DNA of 61,800 bases, taken from assembly GCA_018822805.1 (NCBI GenBank), contig JAHJJU010000060.1, positions 1-61,800 on the forward strand. The letters run 5' to 3'. A program made the position numbers and the translations under genes. The notes under the pieces are model-generated. The model had not been told where the DNA came from and ran no database searches. It worked only from the letters and a program-made list of their open reading frames with translations. Below, in pieces: positions 28,268 through 38,233 of the stretch (the stretch's first letter is position 1; every line of letters begins with the position of its first letter). Source of the stretch: a bacterium. Lineage in GTDB: Bacteria > Campylobacterota > Campylobacteria > Campylobacterales > Sulfurovaceae.

Positions 28268-29365
28268 ATGTTGGTTAAGTTAGAAGAGTTAGAGGCTCAA
28301 GATATAATTACCATATCTAAAGGAAAACAGTTATCAAAAGAAGCTAGAGGGAAAGGTGACTTTCCCGTAATAGGTGCTGGTAAAAAGTCGCCATACAATT
28401 CAGAGAAAAAAAACTATGATGGAAATACTATTACGATAAGTTCTTCAGGTGCTTATGCTGGTTATGTATGGTTTCATAATTATCCTTTCTGGGCTTCAGA
28501 TTGTACAGTTATTCAAGTAAGTAAAGATGATATAGATATAGGTTATTTGTATTTATTTTTATTAAGTAAACAAAAATTTATATATTCATTGCAAACAGGT
28601 GCAGGACAACCTCACGTGTATTGGAAAAATATTAAAAACATTGAAATTTCCTTACCACCCCTAACCCAACAAAAAACCATAGCCAAAACCCTAGACAAAG
28701 CCAAAGAGCTTATAGAGCTACGTAAAGCATCTATTGAAAAGCTTGATGAGCTTTCTAAATCTGTTTTTATTGATATGTTTGGGGATCCTGTGGAGAATCC
28801 TATGGGGTGGAAGGTTGATAAATTAGGTTCTGTAATTAAAATTGATGCTCCAATGGTTCAACCAAATATCCCTGAATATGAAAACTTATACCTGATAGGG
28901 TCTGATAGAATATCAAAAAATACAGGTAAAATTTTACCTGCAAAAACAGCAAAAGAAGATAATGTAATTAGTAAAAAATTTCTTTTTGATGATAGGTATG
29001 TATTGTATTCAAAAATAAGACCTTATTTAAATAAAGTTGCGATGGCTACTTTTAGAGGACTTTGTTCAGCAGACATGTATCCTTTGCGACCTATTGAAGA
29101 TAAAATAAATAAAGAGTTCTTATGGAAATTACTTCTTTCAAAACATTTTTTGAAATATACGGAAACATTACCAGATAGAGCCAGTATTCCTAAATTAAAT
29201 AGAAAAGAATTATTAGATTATGCGTTTCCTTTACCCCCAATAGACATACAAACCAAATTCGCCAAAACCATCCAAAAAATAGAAAGCCAAAAAGCCCTCT
29301 ATGAAAAAGAGTTGGTAAAGTTAGAGGAGAATTTTGAGGCGTTGTTGGCTAAGAGTTTTGGGTAG
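28268..29365 (+). CDS. hsdS: Type I restriction specificity subunit HsdS
   Basis: A 365-residue DNA recognition subunit with two target-recognition domains. The first has GKQLSKEARGKGDFPVIGAG, ISSSGAYAGYVWFHN and the conserved spacer PPLTQQKTIAKTLDKAKELIEL. The second begins PMGWKVDKLGSVIKI and ends in another spacer helix (PPIDIQTKFAKTIQKIES). Its TAG stop codon is part of the GTAG of a REP-like element. It works with HsdM for methylation and with HsdR for cleavage. Confidence 0.92.
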   Translation: MLVKLEELEAQDIITISKGKQLSKEARGKGDFPVIGAGKKSPYNSEKKNYDGNTITISSSGAYAGYVWFHNYPFWASDCTVIQVSKDDIDIGYLYLFLLSKQKFIYSLQTGAGQPHVYWKNIKNIEISLPPLTQQKTIAKTLDKAKELIELRKASIEKLDELSKSVFIDMFGDPVENPMGWKVDKLGSVIKIDAPMVQPNIPEYENLYLIGSDRISKNTGKILPAKTAKEDNVISKKFLFDDRYVLYSKIRPYLNKVAMATFRGLCSADMYPLRPIEDKINKEFLWKLLLSKHFLKYTETLPDRASIPKLNRKELLDYAFPLPPIDIQTKFAKTIQKIESQKALYEKELVKLEENFEALLAKSFG

Positions 29366-29460
29366 GGTGTAGACCCCGTCTACACCGTGTTATATAAATT
29401 TGCATGTTTAAAATATTCGTGTTTGGTTTTGACGGTGTTGTCAGGGGACAACACCCTACG
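29362..29460. repeat. Inverted pair of REP-like GTAG hairpins
   Basis: Left unit: GTAG then a 9-bp stem GGTGTAGAC/GTCTACACC (29362-29386), whose GTAG supplies the hsdS stop codon. Right unit, reversed: 9-bp stem GGTGTTGTC/GACAACACC then CTACG (29434-29460). Both stems are perfect. The pair occupies the gap before hsdR. Confidence 0.75.
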
Positions 29461-29548
29461 AAAGAACAATTTTGTTGTTCATTATATCATAGATATTTAT
29501 TCTAAAAACGCTAAAATAGAAATAAGGAAAAGGAAAAAGGGGAAATCC

Positions 29549-32500
29549 ATGAGCAATTTTGCATTTTTAGTCCATGAGTTTGAGACACTGAAAACCAATT
29601 CGGTTAAATCAGAAAGCTATGCCGTAACAGACCCACTTGTTTCAGCCATTTGTAGTAGAAAAGCATTGGAAACCTCGGTTAAGTTTATGTACAAGATAGA
29701 CAAAGAGCTGGAGACAAAGTTTGCTAAAAAAAATGAACTCGCCTTGCTCATACAACAACGTGACTTTTTAGAGATTCTCCCCTCTGAACTTCTTGATGAA
29801 CTGCACTTTATACGAAAATTAGGAAATCAAGCTGCACATACCAATGATACAATATCGAGTAAAAACAGCATGTACGCTAACCAATGTTTGTACAAGTTCC
29901 AACGCTGGATGGTCGAGGTTTATAGTGCTTATGAAGTAGAAGAGAACTACGACATGACCAAAATGCTTCCTGTTAAAGCCACGGAAACCAAAGAAGAGAT
30001 TTTAGCGAAATCCAAAGAACAAGAAGAACTTGAAGAACAAAATGCAGTACTCCAAGCTCAAATAGAGGCTCTAAAAGCACAGATACCAAACAAAAAGGTA
30101 GCCCCTGTACAGGTAGAGGGTCTTAGTGAAAAAGAGACACGACAAAAACTGATAGACCTAGAGTTGAAAGAGGCTGGCTATGCTATAGAGAAGTTTCAAC
30201 AAGGTTGGGATATAGAGTATAAAGTGACTTTAGACGATGGTAGCGATGGGTATGCCGATTATGTTATATGGTCTGATGATGGCAAACCGTTGGCTGTTAT
30301 AGAGGCGAAAAAGGCATCGGTATCGGTGAGTGCCGGTAGACATCAGGCACGGCGTTATACAGAAGCCTTAAAAGAGATGAACAAGTGTGATGTTTTGACC
30401 TTTGTAACCAATGGACGGGTGATAGAGTACAGCGATGGAGATTCTGCTTTTAGAGAGATACACAGTATATTTCCTAAAGAGGAACTGCAGAGAGCATTAA
30501 GAAAAAAAGTAGCCATGAGAAGAGCTTTACCCTCTTCGTTTGAGGTCGACAACAGTATTACCGATAGGGGTTACCAAAAACTGGTGATAGTATCTGTGTT
30601 AAAACATTTTGAGAGTGGGCAACGTAGGGCTATTTTGGTGATGGCTACAGGTACGGGTAAGACACGGGTGAGTGCCAGTTTGAGTGATGTACTCATACGT
30701 GCTGGTTGGGTACGAAAGGTTCTGTTTTTAGCAGACAGAAAAGAGTTGGTCAAACAGGCGTGTAACAACTACCGTGAGTACCTTGATGAGACCACGGTTA
30801 ATCTGGTGTTAGAGAAGAAAGATTTGAATGCACGAATGCACTTTGGTACTTATGAGACGGTACATAACCTTATAGAGCGTGGAGCGTATAACTCGGCCTA
30901 TTTTGACCTGATAGTGGTCGATGAAGCCCATAGGACAATTTACAAAAAGTACAGAGCTATTTTTGAGTATTTTGATGCGTTTGTTTTAGGATTGACTGCA
31001 ACCCCTGCTGATGAGGTACACCGAAATACCTACAACTTTTTTAATGCCTCAGAGGGAGAGCCAACAGACGCTTATGGACTGCGTAGAGCCATAGATGATG
31101 GAAACTTAGTAGACTTTGAGCCGTATGAGATAGACTTAGGCATTGTCAAGCGTGGTATCAAGTATGCAGCGCTAAGTGACGATGAAAAAGAGCATTATGA
31201 AGAGACCTTTGACGAAGAGGAAGAGGAGATAAGCTCAAGTGAAATCAATCAACGCGTACTCAACAAAGAGACCAATGACAAAGTACTGCAATACCTCCAT
31301 CAACATGGCTTTAAGATAGAAGAGGGAAACAAGATAGGTAAAAGCATTATCTTTGCTAAAAACAAAGGACATGCTGAGTACATCAAAGAGAGGTTTGACC
31401 TACTTTACCCAAGTCGTGCCAAAGAGGCTGAGATTATCCATTCTGGTATATCGCAAGTGGATGACTTGCTCGATAACTTTAAAAACCCAAAAGAAAACCC
31501 ACAAATCGCCATCAGTGTGGACATGCTGGACACGGGGATAGATGTACCTGAACTGCTGAACCTTGTTTTCTTTAAACCAGTCAAGTCTAAAATCAAGTTT
31601 TGGCAAATGATAGGACGAGGAACACGGCTTTCTCCTAACCTATTTGGAGAGGGGAGAGACAAAGAGAAGTTTAAAATCTTTGACTTTTGTGCCAACTTTA
31701 ACTACTTTGATATGAATGCAGAGGGGTTACCCTCACAACGTACCATTTCACTCAAAGAGCGACTCTTTTTAAAACGTGTCAAAATGTTAACGACCATGCC
31801 AAAAGGAAGAACAAAAGAAGCCATAAAAAATGTGGTTGCTTCACAGTTGGGTGCGTTGGATGCTTCGGCGTATACGCTTAAAAAACATAGACATCTTGTT
31901 GAAGAGCTAAGAGCTGTTAATTTGGAGTATATCTCCGATGAGGTGTTAGCGAAATTAAAAACGATTTCCGAGTACATAGAAGATGAGACCCATGTAGAAA
32001 AACAACGTTTTGAGATGTTGACGCTCAATGCCCAAGAAGCATTGGTTAAAGGTGAGGAGAGTCAAAAGTATGTAGATGAGATAAAAGAACGCTGTTTTGT
32101 CTTAAAGTCAAAAGCCCAAAACATCAAAGCCATACAAGAGCAAGAAGTAAAGATAGATGCTGTTTTAGAGGGAAATAATGAATTAAATAGCATTGAGTCG
32201 TTAGAAGTTTTAAAAAATGAGATTGCTCATTTAGCCAATTTGTCTTTAGGAAGAAGCGTAACACCTGTAAAGAGTGACTTTAGAGACAAAGTAGAAGATA
32301 TTCGCATTTTAAAGAGTGAAGATTTCATAAAAAAAGCAGAGGTAGAGACAGAGGTTCAAAAAGTCTTTGCTGAGTATATAGAACGACTTTTGGCATTGGA
32401 TGAACTCAAAAATGCTCAACTCATTAGCGACAAAGAGATAAATGAGATAAAGCATCAAGTTTTTGACTATGAGAAGATGGTAGAAGACAGATTAGAAAAC

Positions 32501-32815
32501 AGAGATGAATTTGCCTTATTAATGAAAGAGGTGATGAACAGCTCAACCAAACAGATAGCCAATAAAATATTTGACAACTACATACAAAAAGGTACCCATA
32601 CCCAAAAGCAGATAGAGCTAAGCAATGAGATTAAAAACATACTCTTTGGAAAGAAGTATGCGACCTTAGAAGCGTCACTTAACGGTGTTAAAGATGAATT
32701 GTTTTCCGAGATTCACCCTCTTGCCAATGTGTTTGAACGTCTAAGTGATGAGGAGCAAATGATGATTATAAACCTGATAACGCTTTTGGGAAGTGTGGAG
32801 CAACAGTTAAAATAA
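29549..32815 (+). CDS. hsdR: Type I restriction enzyme HsdR
   Basis: A 1088-residue ATP-dependent translocase and nuclease subunit of the EcoEI kind. The N-terminal DUF4145 region has LHFIRKLGNQAAHTN. An HsdR_N nuclease domain follows (VIWSDDGKPLAVIEAKK, the PD-(D/E)xK core). The helicase motifs are VMATGTGKTRVSAS, VVDEAHRT, LGLTATPAD and MIGRGTRLSPN, and a C-terminal EcoEI-type region follows. I chose ATG 29549 (MSNFAFLVHEF), preceded by AAGGGG; the frame stays open 54 codons further upstream, through the right REP-like unit. Together with hsdM and hsdS it makes an apparently complete type I system. Confidence 0.94.
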   Translation: MSNFAFLVHEFETLKTNSVKSESYAVTDPLVSAICSRKALETSVKFMYKIDKELETKFAKKNELALLIQQRDFLEILPSELLDELHFIRKLGNQAAHTNDTISSKNSMYANQCLYKFQRWMVEVYSAYEVEENYDMTKMLPVKATETKEEILAKSKEQEELEEQNAVLQAQIEALKAQIPNKKVAPVQVEGLSEKETRQKLIDLELKEAGYAIEKFQQGWDIEYKVTLDDGSDGYADYVIWSDDGKPLAVIEAKKASVSVSAGRHQARRYTEALKEMNKCDVLTFVTNGRVIEYSDGDSAFREIHSIFPKEELQRALRKKVAMRRALPSSFEVDNSITDRGYQKLVIVSVLKHFESGQRRAILVMATGTGKTRVSASLSDVLIRAGWVRKVLFLADRKELVKQACNNYREYLDETTVNLVLEKKDLNARMHFGTYETVHNLIERGAYNSAYFDLIVVDEAHRTIYKKYRAIFEYFDAFVLGLTATPADEVHRNTYNFFNASEGEPTDAYGLRRAIDDGNLVDFEPYEIDLGIVKRGIKYAALSDDEKEHYEETFDEEEEEISSSEINQRVLNKETNDKVLQYLHQHGFKIEEGNKIGKSIIFAKNKGHAEYIKERFDLLYPSRAKEAEIIHSGISQVDDLLDNFKNPKENPQIAISVDMLDTGIDVPELLNLVFFKPVKSKIKFWQMIGRGTRLSPNLFGEGRDKEKFKIFDFCANFNYFDMNAEGLPSQRTISLKERLFLKRVKMLTTMPKGRTKEAIKNVVASQLGALDASAYTLKKHRHLVEELRAVNLEYISDEVLAKLKTISEYIEDETHVEKQRFEMLTLNAQEALVKGEESQKYVDEIKERCFVLKSKAQNIKAIQEQEVKIDAVLEGNNELNSIESLEVLKNEIAHLANLSLGRSVTPVKSDFRDKVEDIRILKSEDFIKKAEVETEVQKVFAEYIERLLALDELKNAQLISDKEINEIKHQVFDYEKMVEDRLENRDEFALLMKEVMNSSTKQIANKIFDNYIQKGTHTQKQIELSNEIKNILFGKKYATLEASLNGVKDELFSEIHPLANVFERLSDEEQMMIINLITLLGSVEQQLK

Positions 32816-32834
32816 AAAAATTAAAATTTTATAT

Positions 32835-32875
32835 AACCACGCTATAATAAAAAATAAAATAAAAATAGCGTGGTT
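32835..32875. promoter_or_regulatory. Perfect 11-bp inverted repeat around a -10 box
   Basis: AACCACGCTAT (32835-32845) and ATAGCGTGGTT (32865-32875) are perfect complements separated by 19 A/T-only bases. The left arm overlaps TATAAT (32843-32848), and the right arm ends three bases before the ATG of the ATPase gene. It could be a repressor site or a hairpin hiding the start codon. Confidence 0.55.
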
Positions 32876-32878
32876 AAA

Positions 32879-34084
32879 ATGTATTATAAAAGAGATTTAG
32901 AAGAAAAAATAGAACAATATTTAGAAAGTTCAGAGATTATTGCTATATTTGGACCAAGACAGGTGGGTAAAACCACCCTTTTAAAAGAGTTCTATAAGAG
33001 GGTGAGTAATCCTATTTTTTTAACCTTTGAAGATATAGAGTTAAAAATCCTTTTTGAAGAGGACATCAAAAGTTTTATTGCACTCCATATTGAGCCTTAT
33101 GAGCATATATTTATAGATGAGTTTCAGTATGCTAAAATGGGTGGTAAACAGTTGAAATACATCTATGATACGACCGATAAAAAGATCTTTATCTCAGGTT
33201 CATCTGCCATGGAGTTGTCGATTAATGCTGTGAAATATTTGGTGGGTCGTATTTTTGTTTTTAATTTGTACTCTTTTTCATTTGGTGAATTTTTACGGGT
33301 AAAAGATGGAACTCTTTATAAACTTTATGCCAAAGCCAATGAAAATATTTCAGCTCCTATTACTAAAAAAATATACAGCTATCTTGATGAGTATATAACG
33401 TATGGGGGATACCCTAGAGTGATTTTGAGTAAGAACAGTGAAGAGAAAAAAGAGGTGTTAAAAAATCTGTTGAGTATTTATCTGCTTAGAGACATTAAAG
33501 AGATAGCCAAAATTGCTGATGAGACGAAGATGTATAAGCTTGTCAAAGCACTCTCTTTACAGATAGGAAATGTGGTGGTTTATAGTGAACTTTCAAAGCT
33601 TATTGGGGTTAACTCGGTGCAACTCAAAGAGTATTTGAGTGTTTTTGAAAAAGCATTTTTAACCAAAACCATTAGTCCATTTTTTACGAACAAACAGTTA
33701 GAAATAGTCAAAAATCCAGAGATTTTCTTTTTTGATATGGGGCTTAGAAATGTGATTATTAAAAACTTTTCTGCTCTTGAAGACCGAGTGGATAAAGGGG
33801 CTATGCTAGAAAATTTTGTCTTTAGAGCGTTGGTTGAGAGAGATATAAAATACTACAGAACCAAAAATGGTGCAGAGGTTGATTTTATCATTGATGATAG
33901 CATTCCTATTGAGATTAAATCAAATTTGAGTTCTATGAAGATTTCAAAGTCCTATTATTATTTTTTAGAGAACTACAAGCCAAAAGTTGGGTATGTTTTG
34001 AATTTTAATCAGATGGGTAAGAAAGATTTTGGAGATATTGAGATGAGGTTTTTACCTCATTTTTTAGCAGAACATATAATTTAA
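32879..34084 (+). CDS. AAA ATPase with DUF4143 domain
   Basis: About 401 residues. Walker A is IFGPRQVGKTTLLKEF and Walker B is IFIDEFQY, with the sensor ISGSSAME. The C-terminal DUF4143 domain ends with RTKNGAEVDFIIDDSIPIEIKS, which resembles a PD-(D/E)xK core. Such archaeal-type ATPases are common, of unknown function, and often sit near mobile or defence loci. ATG 32879 was preferred to GTG 32870 because its protein starts MYYKRDL as in relatives. An 11-bp inverted repeat covers the start region. Confidence 0.85.
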   Translation: MYYKRDLEEKIEQYLESSEIIAIFGPRQVGKTTLLKEFYKRVSNPIFLTFEDIELKILFEEDIKSFIALHIEPYEHIFIDEFQYAKMGGKQLKYIYDTTDKKIFISGSSAMELSINAVKYLVGRIFVFNLYSFSFGEFLRVKDGTLYKLYAKANENISAPITKKIYSYLDEYITYGGYPRVILSKNSEEKKEVLKNLLSIYLLRDIKEIAKIADETKMYKLVKALSLQIGNVVVYSELSKLIGVNSVQLKEYLSVFEKAFLTKTISPFFTNKQLEIVKNPEIFFFDMGLRNVIIKNFSALEDRVDKGAMLENFVFRALVERDIKYYRTKNGAEVDFIIDDSIPIEIKSNLSSMKISKSYYYFLENYKPKVGYVLNFNQMGKKDFGDIEMRFLPHFLAEHII

Positions 34085-34184
34085 AATAGAGGAGATGCTA
34101 AAAAATCTTAGTATAACCCCCTCTCATAAAAGATACAGTATAATTCCACCAAATTTTAACTCACACAAATAAGGAAGTAACTAC

Positions 34185-35720
34185 ATGAAACAAGTACCTA
34201 TTCTCGTCCTCGACTTCGGTTCGCAATATACGCAATTAATAGCAAGAAAATTAAGAGAGAGTGGGGTCTACTGTGAAGTTGTTCCTTATAGAGAAGATAT
34301 AGCAGACATTAAAGCACGTCAACCACAAGGAATTATACTCTCAGGGGGACCGGCTTCTGTTTATGCTGAAGATGCGTATAAACCAAATGAAGCAATTTGG
34401 GAGCTTGGGCTTCCGATTATGGGAATTTGTTATGGTATGCAGTTGATTACTCAGTACTTTGGTGGTGAAGTGGTGGCAGCAGACCATCATGAGTATGGCA
34501 AAGCGAAATTGAGTATTACCGATTCGAAAATTTTTGAAGGCATGAGTAACGGTGAAGTGGTTTGGATGAGTCATGGTGACCGTGCTGAGCGAATTCCGGA
34601 AGGTTTTGAGGTGATTGGTACTTCTGAAAACTCTCCGTATGCTGCCATTGCTTCAGAAGAGAAAAACATCTATGCATTCCAATTTCACCCAGAGGTTCAT
34701 CACTCGGTAGAGGGAACGAAGCTGCTTAAAAACTTTGCAAAATATATTTGTGGATGCGACAGCACATGGAACATGGGTGGTTTTGCCAAAGAGAAAATAG
34801 CAGCGATTCAAGCACAAGTGGGTGACAAAAAAGTACTTTGTGGAGTAAGTGGAGGGGTTGACTCTTCTGTTGTGGCAGCGATGTTGAATGAAGCCTTACC
34901 AAAAGAGCAACTTATTTGTGTTTTTGTCGATCAAGGTCTGTTGCGTAAAAATGAGGCCGAAGATGTTCAAAACATGTTTAAGCTTTTAGACATTCCTTTA
35001 ATTACCATTGATGCCAAAGCAGCGTTTATGGAAGCGTTGTCAGGTGTTTCTGACCCTGAAACCAAACGTAAAGCAATTGGTGAAAAGTTTATTGAGGTCT
35101 TTGATAAAGAGGCGAAAAAACATACCGATGTTGCATTCTTGGCACAAGGTACTTTGTATACCGATGTGATTGAATCTGTATCGGTTAAAGGCCCTTCTAA
35201 AACCATTAAATCGCACCACAATGTGGGGGGACTTCCTGATTGGATGACCTTTGAGTTGGTGGAGCCTTTAAGAGAGATTTTTAAAGATGAGGTTCGTAAA
35301 TTGGGGCTTGAGCTTGGACTTCCAAAAGAGATGATCGGTCGTCACCCTTTCCCTGGACCGGGTCTGGCTATTCGTACGATGGGAGCTGTTACAGAAGAGG
35401 GGCTACGCCTGATTCGTGAGTCCGATGCCATTATGCAAGAGGAGTTAAAAGCAACGGGATACTACGACAAAGTATGGCAAGCCTTTACCGTTCTTTTAAA
35501 TGTTCAGTCGGTTGGTGTTATGGGTGATAACCGTACGTATGATAACACGGTTTGTATTCGTATGGTAGAATCAGTAGATGGTATGACAGCAACCTTTGCA
35601 CACATTCCTCATGATGTTTTAGAGGGAATGAGCCGTCGTATTATTAACGAGATTGATGGGATTAACAGAGTGGTCTATGATATTTCATCAAAACCACCTG
35701 CTACGATTGAGTGGGAGTAA
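34185..35720 (+). CDS. guaA: GMP synthase (glutamine-hydrolysing)
   Basis: Makes GMP from XMP. The class I glutamine amidotransferase domain has [13 protein letters not shown], the nucleophile in GICYGMQLI and [10 protein letters not shown]. The ATP pyrophosphatase domain has [17 protein letters not shown]. The C-terminal dimerisation domain ends [10 protein letters not shown], the family's classic end. It is 511 residues, as expected. A TATAAT at 34139-34144 and AAGGAAG before the ATG give it its own promoter. Confidence 0.98.
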   Translation: MKQVPILVLDFGSQYTQLIARKLRESGVYCEVVPYREDIADIKARQPQGIILSGGPASVYAEDAYKPNEAIWELGLPIMGICYGMQLITQYFGGEVVAADHHEYGKAKLSITDSKIFEGMSNGEVVWMSHGDRAERIPEGFEVIGTSENSPYAAIASEEKNIYAFQFHPEVHHSVEGTKLLKNFAKYICGCDSTWNMGGFAKEKIAAIQAQVGDKKVLCGVSGGVDSSVVAAMLNEALPKEQLICVFVDQGLLRKNEAEDVQNMFKLLDIPLITIDAKAAFMEALSGVSDPETKRKAIGEKFIEVFDKEAKKHTDVAFLAQGTLYTDVIESVSVKGPSKTIKSHHNVGGLPDWMTFELVEPLREIFKDEVRKLGLELGLPKEMIGRHPFPGPGLAIRTMGAVTEEGLRLIRESDAIMQEELKATGYYDKVWQAFTVLLNVQSVGVMGDNRTYDNTVCIRMVESVDGMTATFAHIPHDVLEGMSRRIINEIDGINRVVYDISSKPPATIEWE

Positions 35721-35746
35721 ACTCAAGCACCTATTGAGTTTTTGTC
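35720..35746 (+). terminator. Intrinsic terminator after guaA
   Basis: 7-bp stem AACTCAA/TTGAGTT with a 7-base loop, followed by TTT and more T-rich sequence. It begins at the last base of the guaA stop codon. Confidence 0.6.
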
Positions 35747-35768
35747 TTCTCTACAACATTTAAATCTC

Positions 35769-35812
35769 AAGCAAACTAAAGAAAATTTGGTTTGCTTCTC
35801 CTCTCTTTTTTT
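35769..35812 (+). terminator. Second terminator-like hairpin
   Basis: Perfect 8-bp stem AAGCAAAC/GTTTGCTT (35769-35776, 35790-35797) followed by CTCCTCTCTTTTTTTC. It lies downstream of the first guaA terminator and ahead of the lipoprotein gene. Confidence 0.55.
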
Positions 35813-35914
35813 CTTTATTTTTACTTAATATTTTTACTTAAAAAAATAATTTATAACATAAAAATTAAATTTCATTATAATATTTAAAGGTTATTAATTT
35901 TAAAGGTAGAAGAG

Positions 35915-37540
35915 ATGGGATTAAAATCATGGATGTTTGTGCTTTGGATGAGTGTGGGTGTTATGTTTAATGGTTGTGGTACAGAGGTTTCAAGCTGTTC
36001 TGAAGGTGAGATTGTTTTAGCAGATGGCAGTTGTGGTCTTGAACAAAGTGTATTGGATAGTGATGAAAGTAATACCGGTACAAGTTTGGCTGTATTAAAT
36101 ACGGATCAAGTAGCTGAAGATAAAAGAGAGTCAGAAAGTCAAACTGAAGAAGTTACGAGAGTCAATAATGTTAGCACTACAACAAATGAAACCAATACAA
36201 ACCCTACTGATGAAAATAGTGACAACAGCACAGAAACATTAACAACATCTACACAGTCTGTAGAAACCAATACCGATACTCAAGAAGAAAATAGTGCAAC
36301 CACTGTAAATTATAAAACACTACCTCAATCTATGTCCGAGAATTTAAATGTTGGTTTTGGTGGAAGAAATGCTTACCCTTTTGCAAAAGAGGGATCCGAC
36401 AGTGCCATATGGGTAAACAGTGTAACGCTCATGTTAAATGAACATATTGCCGAGAATGCTTACTACCAAACGATTAGAAATTTTGATGGAGATAAATTTA
36501 AAACCCTTCAGCAGTATTTGGTCAAATCGAAATACATCTCTTACTGGATTACCGAAGGTTGGGAAGAGAGTTGGTACACGCCTTCAAAAATTCAAGAAGC
36601 AATGGATGCAGGGTACATTCCTGTCTTTATCTATTGGTATTTTGGAGATAAATTGACATCGGTTCCTAGTGGTGAAACATTGAGCAATTATTACGAAGAC
36701 AATCAAAAAGTAGCGAACTTTTTAAACCAATTGAATGGAACCAAACTTTTTATTATGGAACCGGAGTTTAATAAAGATGCGATTTTAGAGAACAACTCTA
36801 CGCAAACAGCATTTGCTACTATTATTTCTACTGCTATTGATACCATCGAGAGCAACAGTTCAGATATCTATTTTTCGTTGTGTATGACCGACAGAGGAAG
36901 TAGGGGAGCAACATCAACCCTGCCTTCTTGTGGATACGACAATTGTGCCTTAGGCGATAAACACTCGTGGAGTGAAACCGAACTCATTTATAAGACTTTA
37001 GATGAGAAGCTAAGTTTTATCTCTTTTCAAGAGATGGTCGCACAGTTTAGTCGGGATCCTTCTAATCCCGGATCATGGAATGAACCCAATCCTATTGCCT
37101 ATACCAAAGATGAAACAGGAGTGGACTATTTGGCTCAAAGAATCGTAAATTTTAGTGCTTATCTTAATGAGAGCCATAATAAGCCGGTTTTTTTACCTTA
37201 TTTGAGCATTGCTACAGCAACATGGAATGACAGTGACTCGACAGGAACAGTGAGTGATGGAGAGATCGATAAAGAGGGCTGGATAAATATTCCGGAACAG
37301 GTTTACGGAGCGTTAGCAAATGAGAGAGAAGCACTAAAAAACAGTGGATTATTCGGTTACATGCCCATGGCTCTCTTTGATAATCCAAGACAAGATTACG
37401 GTGGGTATCAATATTTTATGCAAAATGAGTATCATTTAGGATTGATTCAAAGCAGTGCAGAGGATGAGACGGACAAATACATTTATGGTGATTTGGCGTA
37501 TAAAGGAGATGTTTTAGAGCAAATCTTTGGAGCATTGTAA
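35915..37540 (+). CDS. Large lipoprotein with possible TIM-barrel glycosidase-like domain
   Basis: 541 residues. A signal peptide with lipobox FNGC ends at Cys22 or so. A low-complexity Ser/Thr/Asn/Glu-rich linker runs from about 50 to 135, followed by a globular domain (about 145-541) rich in aromatic residues: GFGGRNAYPFAKEGSD, SKYISYWITEGWEESWY, PVFIYWYFGD, LFIMEPEFNKD and IYFSLCMTDRG. The alternating hydrophobic strands with acidic residues at strand ends suggest a sugar-cleaving barrel, but I cannot name a family. It is probably surface- or periplasm-anchored. A TATAAT lies at 35876-35881. Confidence 0.75.
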   Translation: MGLKSWMFVLWMSVGVMFNGCGTEVSSCSEGEIVLADGSCGLEQSVLDSDESNTGTSLAVLNTDQVAEDKRESESQTEEVTRVNNVSTTTNETNTNPTDENSDNSTETLTTSTQSVETNTDTQEENSATTVNYKTLPQSMSENLNVGFGGRNAYPFAKEGSDSAIWVNSVTLMLNEHIAENAYYQTIRNFDGDKFKTLQQYLVKSKYISYWITEGWEESWYTPSKIQEAMDAGYIPVFIYWYFGDKLTSVPSGETLSNYYEDNQKVANFLNQLNGTKLFIMEPEFNKDAILENNSTQTAFATIISTAIDTIESNSSDIYFSLCMTDRGSRGATSTLPSCGYDNCALGDKHSWSETELIYKTLDEKLSFISFQEMVAQFSRDPSNPGSWNEPNPIAYTKDETGVDYLAQRIVNFSAYLNESHNKPVFLPYLSIATATWNDSDSTGTVSDGEIDKEGWINIPEQVYGALANEREALKNSGLFGYMPMALFDNPRQDYGGYQYFMQNEYHLGLIQSSAEDETDKYIYGDLAYKGDVLEQIFGAL

Positions 37541-37622
37541 TGTCTCTTTTAGTTTCTTAATTTAAGCATTAAAGTAATTTTATGTTAGAATGAACAGTAT
37601 ATAACAATTAAAGGGTGAAATT

Positions 37623-38102
37623 ATGTTTAAAAAAGCAATAGTAATTTTAATGATATCGAGTTTATTTCTTTTTGCAAATAATCCATTAGAAGGCATTGTA
37701 CTTTCAAAAGCTGTTCTTAAAGAGCAAATAGAACTGAACAATTTGGGACAAAAAGTGCGTAAAATGGTTCCTGTTCAACAGGTTCAAGGAGGGGATATCT
37801 TGGTCTATATTAATAGAATTGTGAGTAAAGCAAACGTTGAAAAGAAAAATATAGTGGTGGATAACCCTATTCCTGCCGGAACGGTTTATCTTCGAGGTAC
37901 AGCGACATGTGAAGGTTTTTGTGAAATTCTTTTTTCAATTGATGGTGGAAAAAGTTTTAAAAAAGGTGAAGATCTTTTTGTTATCTACGGGGCTAAAAGA
38001 CGGGCAGCTTTTGGTAGTGAGTATACCCATGTAAAGTATATTTTTAAGTCCATTTTACCGTTTAGTCAAACACGTATGGCATTTAAGGCTGTAGTGAAGT
38101 AG
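37623..38102 (+). CDS. Secreted hypothetical protein (159 aa)
   Basis: A signal peptide (MFKKAIVILMISSLFLFA) is followed by a small beta-rich domain. VVDNPIPAGTVYLRGTATCEG and ILFSIDGGKSF resemble the repeat domain (DUF11-like) found in bacterial surface and periplasmic proteins. It contains a CEGFC cysteine pair. It is preceded by AAAGGGTG at a good distance. The function is not recognised. Confidence 0.7.
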   Translation: MFKKAIVILMISSLFLFANNPLEGIVLSKAVLKEQIELNNLGQKVRKMVPVQQVQGGDILVYINRIVSKANVEKKNIVVDNPIPAGTVYLRGTATCEGFCEILFSIDGGKSFKKGEDLFVIYGAKRRAAFGSEYTHVKYIFKSILPFSQTRMAFKAVVK

Positions 38103-38233
38103 AATATTGAAACGTTTTATTTCTCTCTTTAAAGAAAATAGGCAATTCTCCACCTCTATTTTAAGTAAAAAACACTATATTAATTAGAGTATAAAAGTTA
38201 CTTATAATATATAATATAATGTAGGAGGAGTTA

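Noticed and set aside
29387-29548. Longer N terminus for HsdR
   Set aside because: The extension runs through a REP-like hairpin and is not similar to HsdR; ATG 29549 has a good ribosome site.
34341-34574. Minus-strand frames within guaA and similar frames inside other core genes
   Set aside because: They are shadows of strongly conserved coding sequence and lack start signals.
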